DNA of 64,000 nucleotides from the NCBI RefSeq assembly GCF_004745865.1, contig NZ_SRKZ01000001.1:806001-870000 (forward strand), given 5' to 3'. The translations under genes and the position numbers were made by a program. Every line of letters starts with the position of its first letter. Position 1 is the stretch's first letter. The notes beneath the pieces were generated by a model. That model searched no databases. It was not told where the DNA came from and saw only the letters and a program-made list of their open reading frames with translations. This DNA is from Hymenobacter wooponensis (GTDB lineage Bacteria > Bacteroidota > Bacteroidia > Cytophagales > Hymenobacteraceae). Shown here piece after piece: positions 56,113 through 63,701 of the stretch.

Positions 56113-56577
56113 ATGCAATCCTCTCTTTTCAAGCGCCTCATCAGCTCACTACGTAGCAACTGGCTCACCTTTCTGATTTTCTTCACCATTGGCCTCGGCG
56201 TGCTCTATGGCCAGCAGGTATTGCTGCAGGTAACGGCTGCCCTCAACGGCGTAGACCTGCACCAGGTAGCGCAGAAAGCACCCGACAACATGACCAGCGC
56301 CGAGGTTGATACCGTGAAGCAGGCTAGTGGCTGGGTGCCAGCGGGCACCGGGAGCAAGTTCCTTTTTGCCGCTGGGTACTTCTTTCTGTTTATAGGCCTC
56401 GTATGGCTGGCTCAGAGCATCACAGCAAAGCCTGCCAAGCGATGGGCGAAGAAATACTATGCCCGCGAGTTCGGCTACCTAAGCGGGTACGAACGGTTCA
56501 AGGAATACCAGCAAGGCCGCTGGCAGCTCATTGCCTTGGCCTGCGCTTCCATCATTGCGGCTGCGCTTATTGTATAA
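56113..56577 (+). CDS. Membrane protein of the lysis cassette, possible holin
   Basis: A 154-residue protein with three predicted membrane helices (WLTFLIFFTIGLGVLYG, FLFAAGYFFLFIGLVWLA, LIALACASIIAAALIV) and a basic loop (KPAKRWAKKYYAREFGYLSGYERFKEY). It lies 5 nt after the upstream membrane gene and before the endolysin. Either of the two membrane proteins could be the pore-forming holin. Confidence 0.6.
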   Translation: MQSSLFKRLISSLRSNWLTFLIFFTIGLGVLYGQQVLLQVTAALNGVDLHQVAQKAPDNMTSAEVDTVKQASGWVPAGTGSKFLFAAGYFFLFIGLVWLAQSITAKPAKRWAKKYYAREFGYLSGYERFKEYQQGRWQLIALACASIIAAALIV

Positions 56578-56678
56578 CAAAAAAATAGCGCCATTGCATC
56601 TGGTTGAAAATGCTTTTAGTGACCACTGAAGGCCTTTTTAACAAAAAAAATGCGCGGCTGCATTTTATGACAAGTGAT

Positions 56679-57272
56679 ATGACAACAAGAGTGCACCACC
56701 GCTTTATCTGGCGCGTGCTAGGCTTCTGGCTGTTCTACTCCTTGGTGGCAGTGTGGGCTGCTCAAGCCCAAACCAGCCGGGCATTACAGGCCCAGAACGC
56801 CGCCTGTACAACCCAATGGCTCACCGCTAACCTCTGGATACGGGAGGCCACCGGCCGCAACGATGGCCCAGCAGTTACCCGAATTATTCTGGAAAACGGC
56901 GGGGTACGCGGCAACGAGTGGTGCGGCTTCACCCAGGCCGAAGCACAAAAGCGCTGCGGGCTTCCGAGGCCGAAAGGTGCTGGCGGCTCCTATAACTGGT
57001 TCCTCGACTCCAAGCGCAACGTGCTCAAGGGCAAGGTGGGCAGCTTTGACAGTGTACAGGTAGGCCACAAGATTGGCATTTACTCTGCCAGCCGGGGGCG
57101 CATTGCGCACATTACGGCCTGCGTGGAGTTGGCCCGAGCCGTGCGCAAGGGTCGGCCCGCGCGCGGGGCTTGGTGTATAGGTGGTAATGAGGGGCGGGGT
57201 ACTAATGCCGGTATGCACCGCACGTTTTACGCTGCCACCGACATCTACGCGGCGGCTAACTGGAATTACTGA
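56679..57272 (+). CDS. Secreted endolysin, CHAP/NlpC-like amidase or peptidase
   Basis: A 197-residue protein; the start at 56679 gives an N-terminal signal or signal-anchor (FIWRVLGFWLFYSLVAVWAAQAQ). The enzyme domain has REATGRNDGPAVTRIILENGGVRGNEWCGFTQAEA with the catalytic Cys, GRIAHITACV with the His, and IGGNEGRGTN, in CHAP-like order. It should cut peptidoglycan cross-links. Export by its own signal would let it act with a pinholin-type trigger. It is next to the spanin candidate. Confidence 0.75.
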   Translation: MTTRVHHRFIWRVLGFWLFYSLVAVWAAQAQTSRALQAQNAACTTQWLTANLWIREATGRNDGPAVTRIILENGGVRGNEWCGFTQAEAQKRCGLPRPKGAGGSYNWFLDSKRNVLKGKVGSFDSVQVGHKIGIYSASRGRIAHITACVELARAVRKGRPARGAWCIGGNEGRGTNAGMHRTFYAATDIYAAANWNY

Positions 57273-57273
57273 G

Positions 57274-57885
57274 ATGAAGCATTATCTACTCTTATCCGTC
57301 ATGCTGAGCGTAACGGCCTGCGCGCTACCCAAGGGCACTGCAGCTCCCGGGCAGGAGCCCGTTGATGTGGCCTTGTCCCAGCTAGACTACCAGCGCGACC
57401 AGCCGCATAAAGCAGCCAATTATTTGGAAAGTAATATTTCCAACCCCTCATCTGACTTGGGCAAAGAACACAGTTCGAACATCGCTGCAAAACCTGCTTC
57501 ATTAGCTCCAATCAAAGAGAAGGGTTTTCTTAAATCAGCAGTTTCGAAAGTAGCCTCGGTGTTTGCTTCATCGGGAAAGTTCAAGAACAAAGGCACCATA
57601 ATCATTCAAGAAGGCACAGGCAACACCGCGGCTGTGCCCTCGAAGACCGAAGCCCCCGTGCAGCTGGGCCAGCAGAACAAAGCCACCGACAACCGCGAAG
57701 CCGGCGCCGATGGTGGGGCCGCTGGCATCGGCAAGGGCAACACACCTTCGGTTAGTGTAAAGGAGGTAGGCCCGCCTTGGTACGTGTACGCCGTGCTGGT
57801 GCTGGCCAGTGCTACGGGCGGCTGGATACTTCGCAATCATGCCAGCAAGTGGGCCTGGGTACCGGCCCGCTGGAAGCTGGCCTAA
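57274..57885 (+). CDS. Unimolecular spanin (u-spanin) candidate
   Basis: A 203-residue protein, one base after the endolysin stop. It has a lipoprotein signal with lipobox SVTAC (Cys16), a long Gly/Ala/Ser-rich periplasmic stretch, and a C-terminal membrane helix (WYVYAVLVLASATGGWIL, about 169-186) followed by a basic tail. An outer-membrane lipid anchor plus an inner-membrane helix in one chain is the hallmark of u-spanins, which fuse the two membranes in the last lysis step. Assigned from topology and position, not sequence similarity. Confidence 0.65.
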   Translation: MKHYLLLSVMLSVTACALPKGTAAPGQEPVDVALSQLDYQRDQPHKAANYLESNISNPSSDLGKEHSSNIAAKPASLAPIKEKGFLKSAVSKVASVFASSGKFKNKGTIIIQEGTGNTAAVPSKTEAPVQLGQQNKATDNREAGADGGAAGIGKGNTPSVSVKEVGPPWYVYAVLVLASATGGWILRNHASKWAWVPARWKLA

Positions 57886-57974
57886 TAGAATCGTAGGCGG
57901 TGTTCACTTGGTGGTGGCCACTGCCTACGGTAACCCGAATGGCTGCGCAGCCATGCCGAGGTTTGTATCGGAGG

Positions 57975-57999
57975 GAAGCCGGGACTGCAGCCCGGCTTC
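57975..57999 (+). terminator. Hairpin after the lysis cassette
   Basis: GAAGCCGGG/CCCGGCTTC with a short loop and TTCGATT after it. Together with the next terminator it ends the late transcript. No gene is visible in 57886-58180. Confidence 0.6.
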
Positions 58000-58105
58000 T
58001 TCGATTAAATGATTTTATCTAATAAGAAGTATAACTAATAAAAGTCATCGAATTTGAGGACTTTCTCTACCTTGCAGCCCTCCCCCAATTCCATAACGAC
58101 AAACG

Positions 58106-58139
58106 AAAGCCCTGGCTACCCCAAGTAGTTCAGGGCTTT
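58106..58139 (+). terminator. Second terminator after the lysis cassette
   Basis: AAAGCCCTG...CAGGGCTTTTA, 9-bp stem with T-run. Confidence 0.75.
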
Positions 58140-58180
58140 TACTTTATCTGTGTGAAGAAGATTCTCTTTAGATTAGCAGA

Positions 58181-58435
58181 ATGGAAGATATAACTCAGGA
58201 TACCCCGCTAGATCAGTTTATCGCTTCTGTCACTCCAGCAATTCAAGCTTACTTTGAATCAGAAGGCTTGGGCAGTGATGCTTCGATAGAAGCAGAAGGC
58301 AGAGCAAAAGCGTTCGGTCAGTCGCTCCAAGCCGTAGTAGCCTCTCGCCAGCAGCGTACTGAGAAAGCTCCCAGTATCTTCGATAACGGCACCTATTTTT
58401 CCATCGACGAAAATAATCAGGCTAGAATCTACTAG
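58181..58435 (+). CDS. Small acidic hypothetical protein, isolated cargo gene
   Basis: An 84-residue acidic protein (MEDITQDTPLDQFIASVTPAIQAYFESEGLGSDASIEAEGRAKAFGQSLQAVV). It is flanked by terminators on both sides, as phage moron genes often are, and lies outside the late transcript. Function unknown. Confidence 0.6.
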   Translation: MEDITQDTPLDQFIASVTPAIQAYFESEGLGSDASIEAEGRAKAFGQSLQAVVASRQQRTEKAPSIFDNGTYFSIDENNQARIY

Positions 58436-58451
58436 TAGCCTTTCTGTTAAT

Positions 58452-58489
58452 AAAAAAGCCCCATCTACTGTAGTAGGTGGGGCTTTTTT
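58452..58489 (+). terminator. Terminator of the 84-residue gene
   Basis: AAAAAAGCCCCATCTACT / AGTAGGTGGGGCTTTTTT, a strong bidirectional stem. Confidence 0.88.
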
Positions 58490-58771
58490 ATTATCGAGAG
58501 TTTCTTCTAGCGGCGCACCACGGTAGCGGTGCCAAGTGTGCCAGGAAGTAGCATAGTAGTAGGTGTTAAAGGTGATACCTATCCACGTTTACGCATAAGG
58601 TTACTTGAGTGTTACCTATAATCATAACAATAATTAATATAAACTTTTAGGTAATTATTAGGTTGTTCTGTCCCTTGCCTAGGTGTATATATAAACTTTC
58701 CTAGAGCTATTTTAATTATATTAACAGTGAGGTAGATTCATGATATACAATCATTTAACCCACTCACTATC
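58490..58771. other. AT-rich leader of the cargo lipoprotein gene
   Basis: About 280 nt without a gene. The second half is AT-rich (ATAATTAATATAAACTTTTA, GTATATATAAACTTTC) and probably contains the independent promoter of the lipoprotein gene at 58772. Confidence 0.5.
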
Positions 58772-59197
58772 ATGGCACACACCTCTACTTTCGCCCTCAC
58801 CATGCTACTAGCTGGCACCCTGCTGACCTCGGCTTGTGACAAGCAATCCGACGTAGCTCCCAGCCAGCCAAGCGCCAAGGCCACTAAAGCTATCCTGCTG
58901 CCTGGTCAACTCAGCCCCGTTGCTATTGGGCAATACTGGAATCATGGTCCAGAGGTAACTGGCCTACAGTGTTATGCCCCAGCAAAACTGGTCTCATCCC
59001 GCATCACTGATAACGTGCAGGTGGACACCTATGAAGGAAAGGTAGTGGACTGCATCCCAGCTGAGCGGCTGGTATACAACACCACCTATACCGTGCAAAC
59101 GCAGCCAGAACTGGCCGTAATACGCTGCCATACCGTAACCGAAACGGATGGCACAATCACGATACGGGCTAATTACAACATGAATGCTAGCCGGTAG
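58772..59197 (+). CDS. Prophage-encoded small lipoprotein
   Basis: A 141-residue protein with lipobox LLTSAC (Cys22) and a compact mature domain containing three Cys (LQCYAP, VVDCIP, VIRCHT). It has its own AT-rich upstream region and its own terminator, so it is probably expressed in the lysogen. Small phage lipoproteins such as Cor and Llp block phage receptors; by analogy this may be a superinfection-exclusion protein. That is inference; the family is not recognised. Confidence 0.7.
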   Translation: MAHTSTFALTMLLAGTLLTSACDKQSDVAPSQPSAKATKAILLPGQLSPVAIGQYWNHGPEVTGLQCYAPAKLVSSRITDNVQVDTYEGKVVDCIPAERLVYNTTYTVQTQPELAVIRCHTVTETDGTITIRANYNMNASR

Positions 59198-59206
59198 AGG
59201 CCATTA

Positions 59207-59261
59207 CACGGCAGCAAAAAGACCTGTACCACAATGTGGCACAGGTCTTTTTGCTGCCGTG
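59207..59261. terminator. 27-bp bidirectional terminator
   Basis: Arms 59207-59233 and 59235-59261 pair over 27 bp with one G-U position, and contain AAAAAGACC/GGTCTTTTT. It separates the lipoprotein and the converging epimerase gene. Confidence 0.85.
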
Positions 59262-59262
59262 G

Positions 59263-60156
59263 CTACGCCAAATATTCCGCTACTGCTTGCTGCAGCGTGA
59301 TAGTAGCACCAGGCCACTCGGGTATTTCCCGGCTGATCTTCTCGCCGCTGAGCAGCAGCACCTTCATGTCATCATCTCGGCGGGTAGAGGTGCCGAGGCA
59401 GGTGCTGGCATCCTGACCGAATGCTTGAAAGATGGTGTGGATAAGGTCCGCGACCTTCACCAGTGGCGCCCGTCCTACGGTGTAGAGGCCCGGTGTATAA
59501 TCTCCTTCCGCTAGTAAGCGGCACAGGGCCACAATATCTAAGGCATGGATATACTGCCGCTCCTGCTGGCCTGAGCCAAGTGTTACCTCTTCGCCGTTGG
59601 CTAGGGAGCGCACTAGGTATGGCACTAACCGGCTGCTCTCCCGGTCTTTCGCCCCAAGCATGGCCGGCAGCACCAAGTGGTAGGCTTTTATTTTCAGCGG
59701 TGTTTCTCCAATGAACCGGGTAAGGATGCGCTTGGAGGCTGTGTAATTGTTAGCAGAAGGCCGCGTAGAATGCACGAGGCTTTCCTCTGTTACCGGTTCG
59801 GGGCTATCCGTGGCGCCTATTTCGAAGCTCGTACCAAAGCTGATCCACTTGCCCGGCCATCCTGCGTCTTCTAGCTCAGTCAGCAAACGAAGAGGCAGCA
59901 GCGCATTGATAGCGTAGCCCATGGCGTTGCTTTCGCCCTTAGCCGACTGGACACCGGCACCAGCTGTGTAAAAGATGCACTCTGCCTGCATCAGTTGCTC
60001 AGTAGAGGGTAGGGAATCCGGATAGTTAAAGTAGTGAAACGCATGCTGGTGGCCAGCTGAACGCCGCCCAAACAAGATCAATTCGTGCTGAGGGGCTAGG
60101 CCTTCAATCAGGTATTCCGCTAGTAGGCTGTTAGAGCCAATAATGGCGATGGTCAT
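59263..60156 (-). CDS. NAD-dependent epimerase/dehydratase-family protein (cargo)
   Basis: A 297-residue extended-SDR protein. The N-terminal Rossmann motif is AIIGSNSLLAEYLIEGL, in place of the usual GxxGxxG. The catalytic region shows WISFGTSFEIG and Tyr-x-x-x-Lys in NNYTASKRIL. The C-terminal half has RQYIHALDIVALCRLLAEG and a substrate-domain end. Family members alter nucleotide sugars. Inside a prophage it may modify surface polysaccharide and change phage sensitivity (inference). It is oriented against the lipoprotein, with a shared terminator. Confidence 0.8.
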   Translation of the reverse strand: MTIAIIGSNSLLAEYLIEGLAPQHELILFGRRSAGHQHAFHYFNYPDSLPSTEQLMQAECIFYTAGAGVQSAKGESNAMGYAINALLPLRLLTELEDAGWPGKWISFGTSFEIGATDSPEPVTEESLVHSTRPSANNYTASKRILTRFIGETPLKIKAYHLVLPAMLGAKDRESSRLVPYLVRSLANGEEVTLGSGQQERQYIHALDIVALCRLLAEGDYTPGLYTVGRAPLVKVADLIHTIFQAFGQDASTCLGTSTRRDDDMKVLLLSGEKISREIPEWPGATITLQQAVAEYLA

Positions 60157-60182
60157 ATAAGTATCTAAACAGGAAGTTATGC

Positions 60183-60926
60183 TTACACTGGTCGCCCATT
60201 GTACCCAGTATATCTTTCAGAGGTGTTAAAAGAAGTATTCAGCCTATGCATACTCCCATATGCCTTGCCAGAACCAATACTGTCTTTAGTAACACCGGGA
60301 TGTTTTAACACTACATTTTCAGACAGTCTTTTATTGTCTTGATTATTTGAATAAACGGCCTCAAGGTTAGGTTGATTACTTAATTCGATGCCTTTAAAAA
60401 AGTGGTTGCCAGCAACATCAAGACAATGAAGCGTGAATTTGATGCTAAACTGGGCGTTCTGTGGTGTTTGTATATAACACAGTCTTTCCTCATCAACAGC
60501 AAACGAGTGTGAGGAACCCTTAAAGAATATAGGGGAGCAATTCAGCATCCCATTGATTACTAAGTATTCGAAGCAAATGTCATTTGCAGCTGCATTGAGT
60601 GACTTGATTCTATAAGTATATTCATCAACGCTATTAGCAGTATTTTTCTCAACAAATGAGAATTCAACGAAAGGTCTTATTTCTCTCGCTGCTCTATTAG
60701 ACTCTATTCTAAATAACTCAAACTGGGATTTATTCACAGCAGCTTGAGCTTGAAGCGACTTAACAACAAAGAATATCCCAACGACAGAAGCTCCGAAACT
60801 GAGCCAATCAGTTAAAGAAGTGTCTTTTAAAATTGGTTCTGAGCCTAATGCTGGCCTAGTAATTAAAAAGGCAATGACACAAATTGCCATAACGGAAAAG
60901 CACACCAATGCTTCTTTAACAGACAT
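60183..60926 (-). CDS. AT-rich cargo membrane protein
   Basis: A 247-residue protein with two N-terminal membrane helices (ALVCFSVMAICVIAFLIT and WLSFGASVVGIFFVVKSL) and a soluble domain of about 180 residues (EIRPFVEFSFVEKN, FEYLVINGMLNCSPIFF, FSIKFTLHCLDVAGNHFF). The gene is clearly more AT-rich than most of the prophage. It resembles in layout small membrane effectors or superinfection-exclusion proteins, but no family is recognised. Confidence 0.6.
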   Translation of the reverse strand: MSVKEALVCFSVMAICVIAFLITRPALGSEPILKDTSLTDWLSFGASVVGIFFVVKSLQAQAAVNKSQFELFRIESNRAAREIRPFVEFSFVEKNTANSVDEYTYRIKSLNAAANDICFEYLVINGMLNCSPIFFKGSSHSFAVDEERLCYIQTPQNAQFSIKFTLHCLDVAGNHFFKGIELSNQPNLEAVYSNNQDNKRLSENVVLKHPGVTKDSIGSGKAYGSMHRLNTSFNTSERYTGYNGRPV

Positions 60927-60938
60927 ATACTAATCAAT

Positions 60939-61139
60939 CTAAAACGAACTCCAAGCTGACCTTAATTCGTCTTCAAAGTACACATCCCAGTACTCATTAT
61001 CCAACCGGTACACGGGCCTGCGTATCCGGTCATCACACAGCAGCGAGCCGCGCCACGTCACTTGCCATGCGATCTGCGGGTCACTCTTCACCCGCACCAC
61101 ATTGCGCAGGTCGTACTGGTAGCGAACAAAGGGAGGCAT
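60939..61139 (-). CDS. Small hypothetical protein
   Basis: A 66-residue aromatic-rich protein (VRYQYDLRNVVRVKSDPQIAWQVTWRGSLLCDDRIRRPVYRLDNEYWDVYF). It follows the next upstream gene with no gap (stop at 61140). Part of a three-gene reverse-strand unit. Unknown function. Confidence 0.6.
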   Translation of the reverse strand: MPPFVRYQYDLRNVVRVKSDPQIAWQVTWRGSLLCDDRIRRPVYRLDNEYWDVYFEDELRSAWSSF

Positions 61140-61379
61140 TTAAAAAGCACTCTTAGTCCCTACGTACCGCCAAGGTGCATGCAGTGAGTCGCGTTCAAAC
61201 ATCATGTGGCATACGGAGATAGACTGGTCGAGCATCTCGTCTCCTGTGGATTCACGCCACCGCTGCACATGATCTTCCTCGTCTAGTAGGGTGACTTCAG
61301 CATGCAGATCTTTTAAGTACGTGCTCGCTTCTAGCCGCTGTAAGGCCTGGGCTATTTTCTCTGGACTGGGCGTAATCAT
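61140..61379 (-). CDS. Small hypothetical protein
   Basis: A 79-residue protein. The start at 61379 (MITPSPEKIAQALQRLEAS) is preferred because it lies just past the upstream stop. It has HAEVTLLDEEDHVQRWRESTGDEMLDQSISVCHMMF. Middle gene of the reverse-strand unit. Unknown function. Confidence 0.6.
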   Translation of the reverse strand: MITPSPEKIAQALQRLEASTYLKDLHAEVTLLDEEDHVQRWRESTGDEMLDQSISVCHMMFERDSLHAPWRYVGTKSAF

Positions 61380-61383
61380 AAGC

Positions 61384-61686
61384 TTAGCGTTTGCGCTGGC
61401 GGCGTGCATCTAGCTGTTCTCGGCACCACACTATAGCCTCAAATGCTTCTGCTGTAAGCACTACAACGGAAAACCATATACGATTCCGAATAATCTGGTT
61501 ATCAACTGTATCAATAAACCCTTCTGCCCGCATCTTCTCTGCCTCCTTTGGGTCAATCAAGCGGGTGAAGTGCATCTGATATTCTCCGGCTGGAGTAACT
61601 ATCATGGCAATCCGCCGATTGTGTAATCGTCGTTGCACCCCTCGCATATATTGGGTGTTCTCTGGCAACAGCATTCCGATAGGCAT
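61384..61686 (-). CDS. Hypothetical protein, first gene of the operator-linked cargo unit
   Basis: A 100-residue protein (QYMRGVQRRLHNRRIAMIVTPAGEYQMHFTRLIDPKEAEKMRAEGF...IRNRIWFSVVVLTAEAFEAIVW). Mixed alpha/beta, basic C-terminus. Its start is about 30 nt downstream of tandem TTTGYTAG motifs like those at the repressor, suggesting repressor control. Function unknown. Confidence 0.6.
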   Translation of the reverse strand: MPIGMLLPENTQYMRGVQRRLHNRRIAMIVTPAGEYQMHFTRLIDPKEAEKMRAEGFIDTVDNQIIRNRIWFSVVVLTAEAFEAIVWCREQLDARRQRKR

Positions 61687-61716
61687 GGCTAATTATTTTG
61701 GCTTTTCACAATCTTA

Positions 61717-61734
61717 CTAACAAAGCTAGCAAAA
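61717..61734 (-). promoter_or_regulatory. Tandem candidate repressor operators
   Basis: On the minus strand TTTTGCTAGCTTTGTTAG: two adjoining TTTGYTAG motifs in the same orientation, matching those at 22542, 22614 and 22968. They lie upstream of the 61384-61686 gene. Confidence 0.4.
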
Positions 61735-61751
61735 GCCAAAACGTACGCTAC

Positions 61752-63107
61752 TTACCCCATCGAGTCAAAACCAGCATCCCCTGTGGCAGCTGGCCCAGCC
61801 TTGTGCCACTGCTCAGGCGTGGCGGGCGTCCAGTCTACACCATCCGTTCCCGTTGCTGCCCCTCCCCTATCCAGCCGCATGGGTGCAATATCTAGTGGGC
61901 TTGTACGCGGGGTGCCGAATACGCGCTCGATATCCTCGGCAATTGTACGGTCCAAGATGCGCGCGTATATTTTCTCGGTGATACGGATACTCTTGTGGCC
62001 TAGGATTTTGCTTACTACCTCCATCCGGACGCCCGCATTGAGCAGCAGCACGCCGGCGGTCTTCCGCCCAATGTGCGTGGTAAGCCGCTCGACAGATAGT
62101 CCGCAGATAGCCGCTACCTCTTTTAAGTGCACATTGTACTTGGCATTGCTGCGCACGGGTAGCTGCTGGTCGCACAAGGTCAGGATGCGTTCGGCCTCGG
62201 GCAGCAATGGTACCAAGCACTCATAGGAATCCATCATCGTGGATTTTTGCCGGGTAATGCGCAGCCACCGCCGGCCATCCGTGCCGCGCTCAATATCCCG
62301 AGGCAAGCGCAGGTTACATAAGTCAGCGTAGGCCAGGCCAGTCCAGCACTGAAATACGAAGCACCACGCGGCAGAGCGCAGGGCCTGGAGCTGAAATGGG
62401 TAATAGCTGATGCGGCCCAGCTCCTCGGTATCGAGAAACACTAGCTCCTTATCCTTGCCCTTCCGGAACTCATAGCCGTTCATCGGGTTGGCCCGCAGAA
62501 TTTCCCGACGCACACCCCAGAGCAGTACCTGCTGCACCGCCCCCAGGGACTTCTGCGCGTAGTCGTGGCCATTGTGCTCAGCAACCCGGTGCCAATGCAC
62601 GTAGGCATCACAGTAATTCAGCGTAAAGCTCTCGGGCCGCAGCGTCAATTCACCCCGCGCTTTCAGAAACTTCGCTAGGGCCCGGCGCCGGGTGCGGTCA
62701 ACGCCCAAGGTAGTGGCTGAAATCTCGGTGCCTACCAGCCCGGTCCGCTCCTCAATGAAGGCATCGAATAATTCCAGCAGGCTGAGCCGGCTGCCCGTTG
62801 ATTCCTTATAGCGCTTCACCAGGCCTGCGGCCGTGAAGTTGATCTTGTCACGGTTGTACTCGCTGCGGTAGCCTTCGAAGACGTTGCGAATTCTGGTCAG
62901 CTCATTGTTGCCGAGCTGGGCCGACTCGGTGCGACCCTTTAGCACTTGCCCGCCGGGGTTCCAATTCTTTGAGAACACTTTAACGGAGGTGGCGAACGGG
63001 AGAGCTTCTACCTTATCAACAGTCACGCGGCAATAGAGCGTACCCTCCCGGTCGGGGTGGCGCACATTCTTGCGCAGGATGAAACGAACGAACATAGTAC
63101 TTGCCAT
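61752..63107 (-). CDS. Tyrosine recombinase integrase
   Basis: A 451-residue Bacteroidota-type phage integrase. The start at 63107 (MASTMFVRFILRKNVRHPDREG) is preferred over the long leader frame. It has an N-terminal arm-binding domain, then a SAM-like core-binding domain (TTLGVDRTRRRALAKFLK...). The catalytic domain has FQCWTGLAYADLCNLRL, ITRQKS, LTTHIGRKTAGVLLLNAG, ILGHKSIRITEKIYARIL with the nucleophilic Tyr. The Pro/Gly-rich C-terminal tail of about 55 residues is extra. It lies next to attR in tRNA-Ser and should carry out integration and excision. Confidence 0.93.
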   Translation of the reverse strand: MASTMFVRFILRKNVRHPDREGTLYCRVTVDKVEALPFATSVKVFSKNWNPGGQVLKGRTESAQLGNNELTRIRNVFEGYRSEYNRDKINFTAAGLVKRYKESTGSRLSLLELFDAFIEERTGLVGTEISATTLGVDRTRRRALAKFLKARGELTLRPESFTLNYCDAYVHWHRVAEHNGHDYAQKSLGAVQQVLLWGVRREILRANPMNGYEFRKGKDKELVFLDTEELGRISYYPFQLQALRSAAWCFVFQCWTGLAYADLCNLRLPRDIERGTDGRRWLRITRQKSTMMDSYECLVPLLPEAERILTLCDQQLPVRSNAKYNVHLKEVAAICGLSVERLTTHIGRKTAGVLLLNAGVRMEVVSKILGHKSIRITEKIYARILDRTIAEDIERVFGTPRTSPLDIAPMRLDRGGAATGTDGVDWTPATPEQWHKAGPAATGDAGFDSMG

Positions 63108-63280
63108 AGCCAATCGTGTTACTAAACTGATTGGCAATTTTACTAAGCTTATTGGAGGAAGGATACACAATTGGAGGCTGTGTAACCGTAAGTTCTGCGT
63201 GTACATGAATAGGTACACGAATTCTACACGCCCCTATTTGTCCAAAAACGCCGTTTCCAGCGCGCTAAGGGCAAAAAAGA

Positions 63281-63305
63281 AGCCCCGACAGTGGCTGTCG
63301 GGGCT
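63281..63305 (-). terminator. Phage-supplied terminator for tRNA-Ser(UGA)
   Basis: A 10-bp stem AGCCCCGACA/TGTCGGGGCT. Read on the minus strand it ends in CTTCTTTTTTGCC, 18 nt past the tRNA end. It replaces the native terminator left at 21839-21874. Confidence 0.75.
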
Positions 63306-63320
63306 GCTAAGAAACTAAGA

Positions 63321-63341
63321 TGCAGAGGAGGAGGGATTCGA
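63321..63341. repeat. attR: right attachment core in tRNA-Ser
   Basis: A 21-bp exact copy of 21874-21894, covering the acceptor 3' side and part of the T-arm of tRNA-Ser(UGA). The tRNA stays intact at this junction. Confidence 0.92.
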
Positions 63342-63407
63342 ACCCCCGGAAGTTTAACCTTCAACGGTTTTCAAGACCGCCGCAATCGACCACTCTGCCA
63401 CTCCTCT
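63323..63407 (-). tRNA. tRNA-Ser (anticodon UGA)
   Basis: 85 nt. Acceptor stem AGAGGAG/CTCCTCT, D-arm GCAGAGTGGTCGATTGC, anticodon loop CTTGAAA in stem GCGGT/ACCGT, long variable arm as in tRNA-Ser, T-loop GTTCGAAT, discriminator G. CCA is not encoded. It is the integration site of the prophage. Confidence 0.95.
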
Positions 63408-63483
63408 AATAAGATGTTATACCCAATTATACAGTTCACGGTTTGAACTGGCAAGACTTTTCTGGGTAAGAAAAAGTCTTCTG

Positions 63484-63570
63484 CAGAGAGGGGGGGATTC
63501 GAACCCCCGATACCGTTGCCGGTATAACGGATTTCGAATCCGTCGCATTCGACCACTCTGCCACCTCTCT
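63484..63570 (-). tRNA. tRNA-Ser (anticodon CGA)
   Basis: 87 nt. Acceptor AGAGAGG/CCTCTCT, D-arm GCAGAGTGGTCGAATGC, anticodon loop TTCGAAA giving CGA, long variable arm, T-loop GTTCGAAT, discriminator G. It lies 76 nt from the other tRNA-Ser in the same orientation, probably in one transcript. It has the same D-arm but no att core. Confidence 0.95.
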
Positions 63571-63701
63571 GTGACCCCAAATGAGCGGTTTGGGATGGCA
63601 AAAGTAGCAGGCGGCTTCGCTTAGTGCAAGCCTCTAGGCCACATTTTTCATAATTTCTGATGCTCAACGCCGCTAAAATTCAGGCACCGGTTCATTGTCA
63701 A

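Larger units (their letters stand above)
21895..63320. mobile_element. Complete-looking tailed-phage prophage, about 41.4 kb, in tRNA-Ser(UGA)
   Basis: It is bounded by the 21-bp att repeat, with a repressor at one end and a tyrosine integrase at the other. It encodes early regulation, replication, HNH and GIY-YIG endonucleases, a C5 methyltransferase and terminase. It also encodes head, portal, tail, tape measure and fibre proteins, lysis proteins and cargo genes. The reverse-strand tape measure and long tail genes indicate a siphovirus-like virion, by inference. No core gene is clearly lost, though a possible frameshift lies in the replication gene. CTAGGCC heptamers are several-fold rarer inside than in the flanking chromosome. 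Confidence 0.95.

Noticed and set aside
59263..60156. Epimerase gene considered as chromosomal, placing the prophage end earlier
   Set aside because: It lies well inside the 21-bp att repeats, and the integrase and att site lie beyond it.
63371..63667. 98-residue reverse ORF across the two tRNA-Ser genes
   Set aside because: It translates tRNA sequence.
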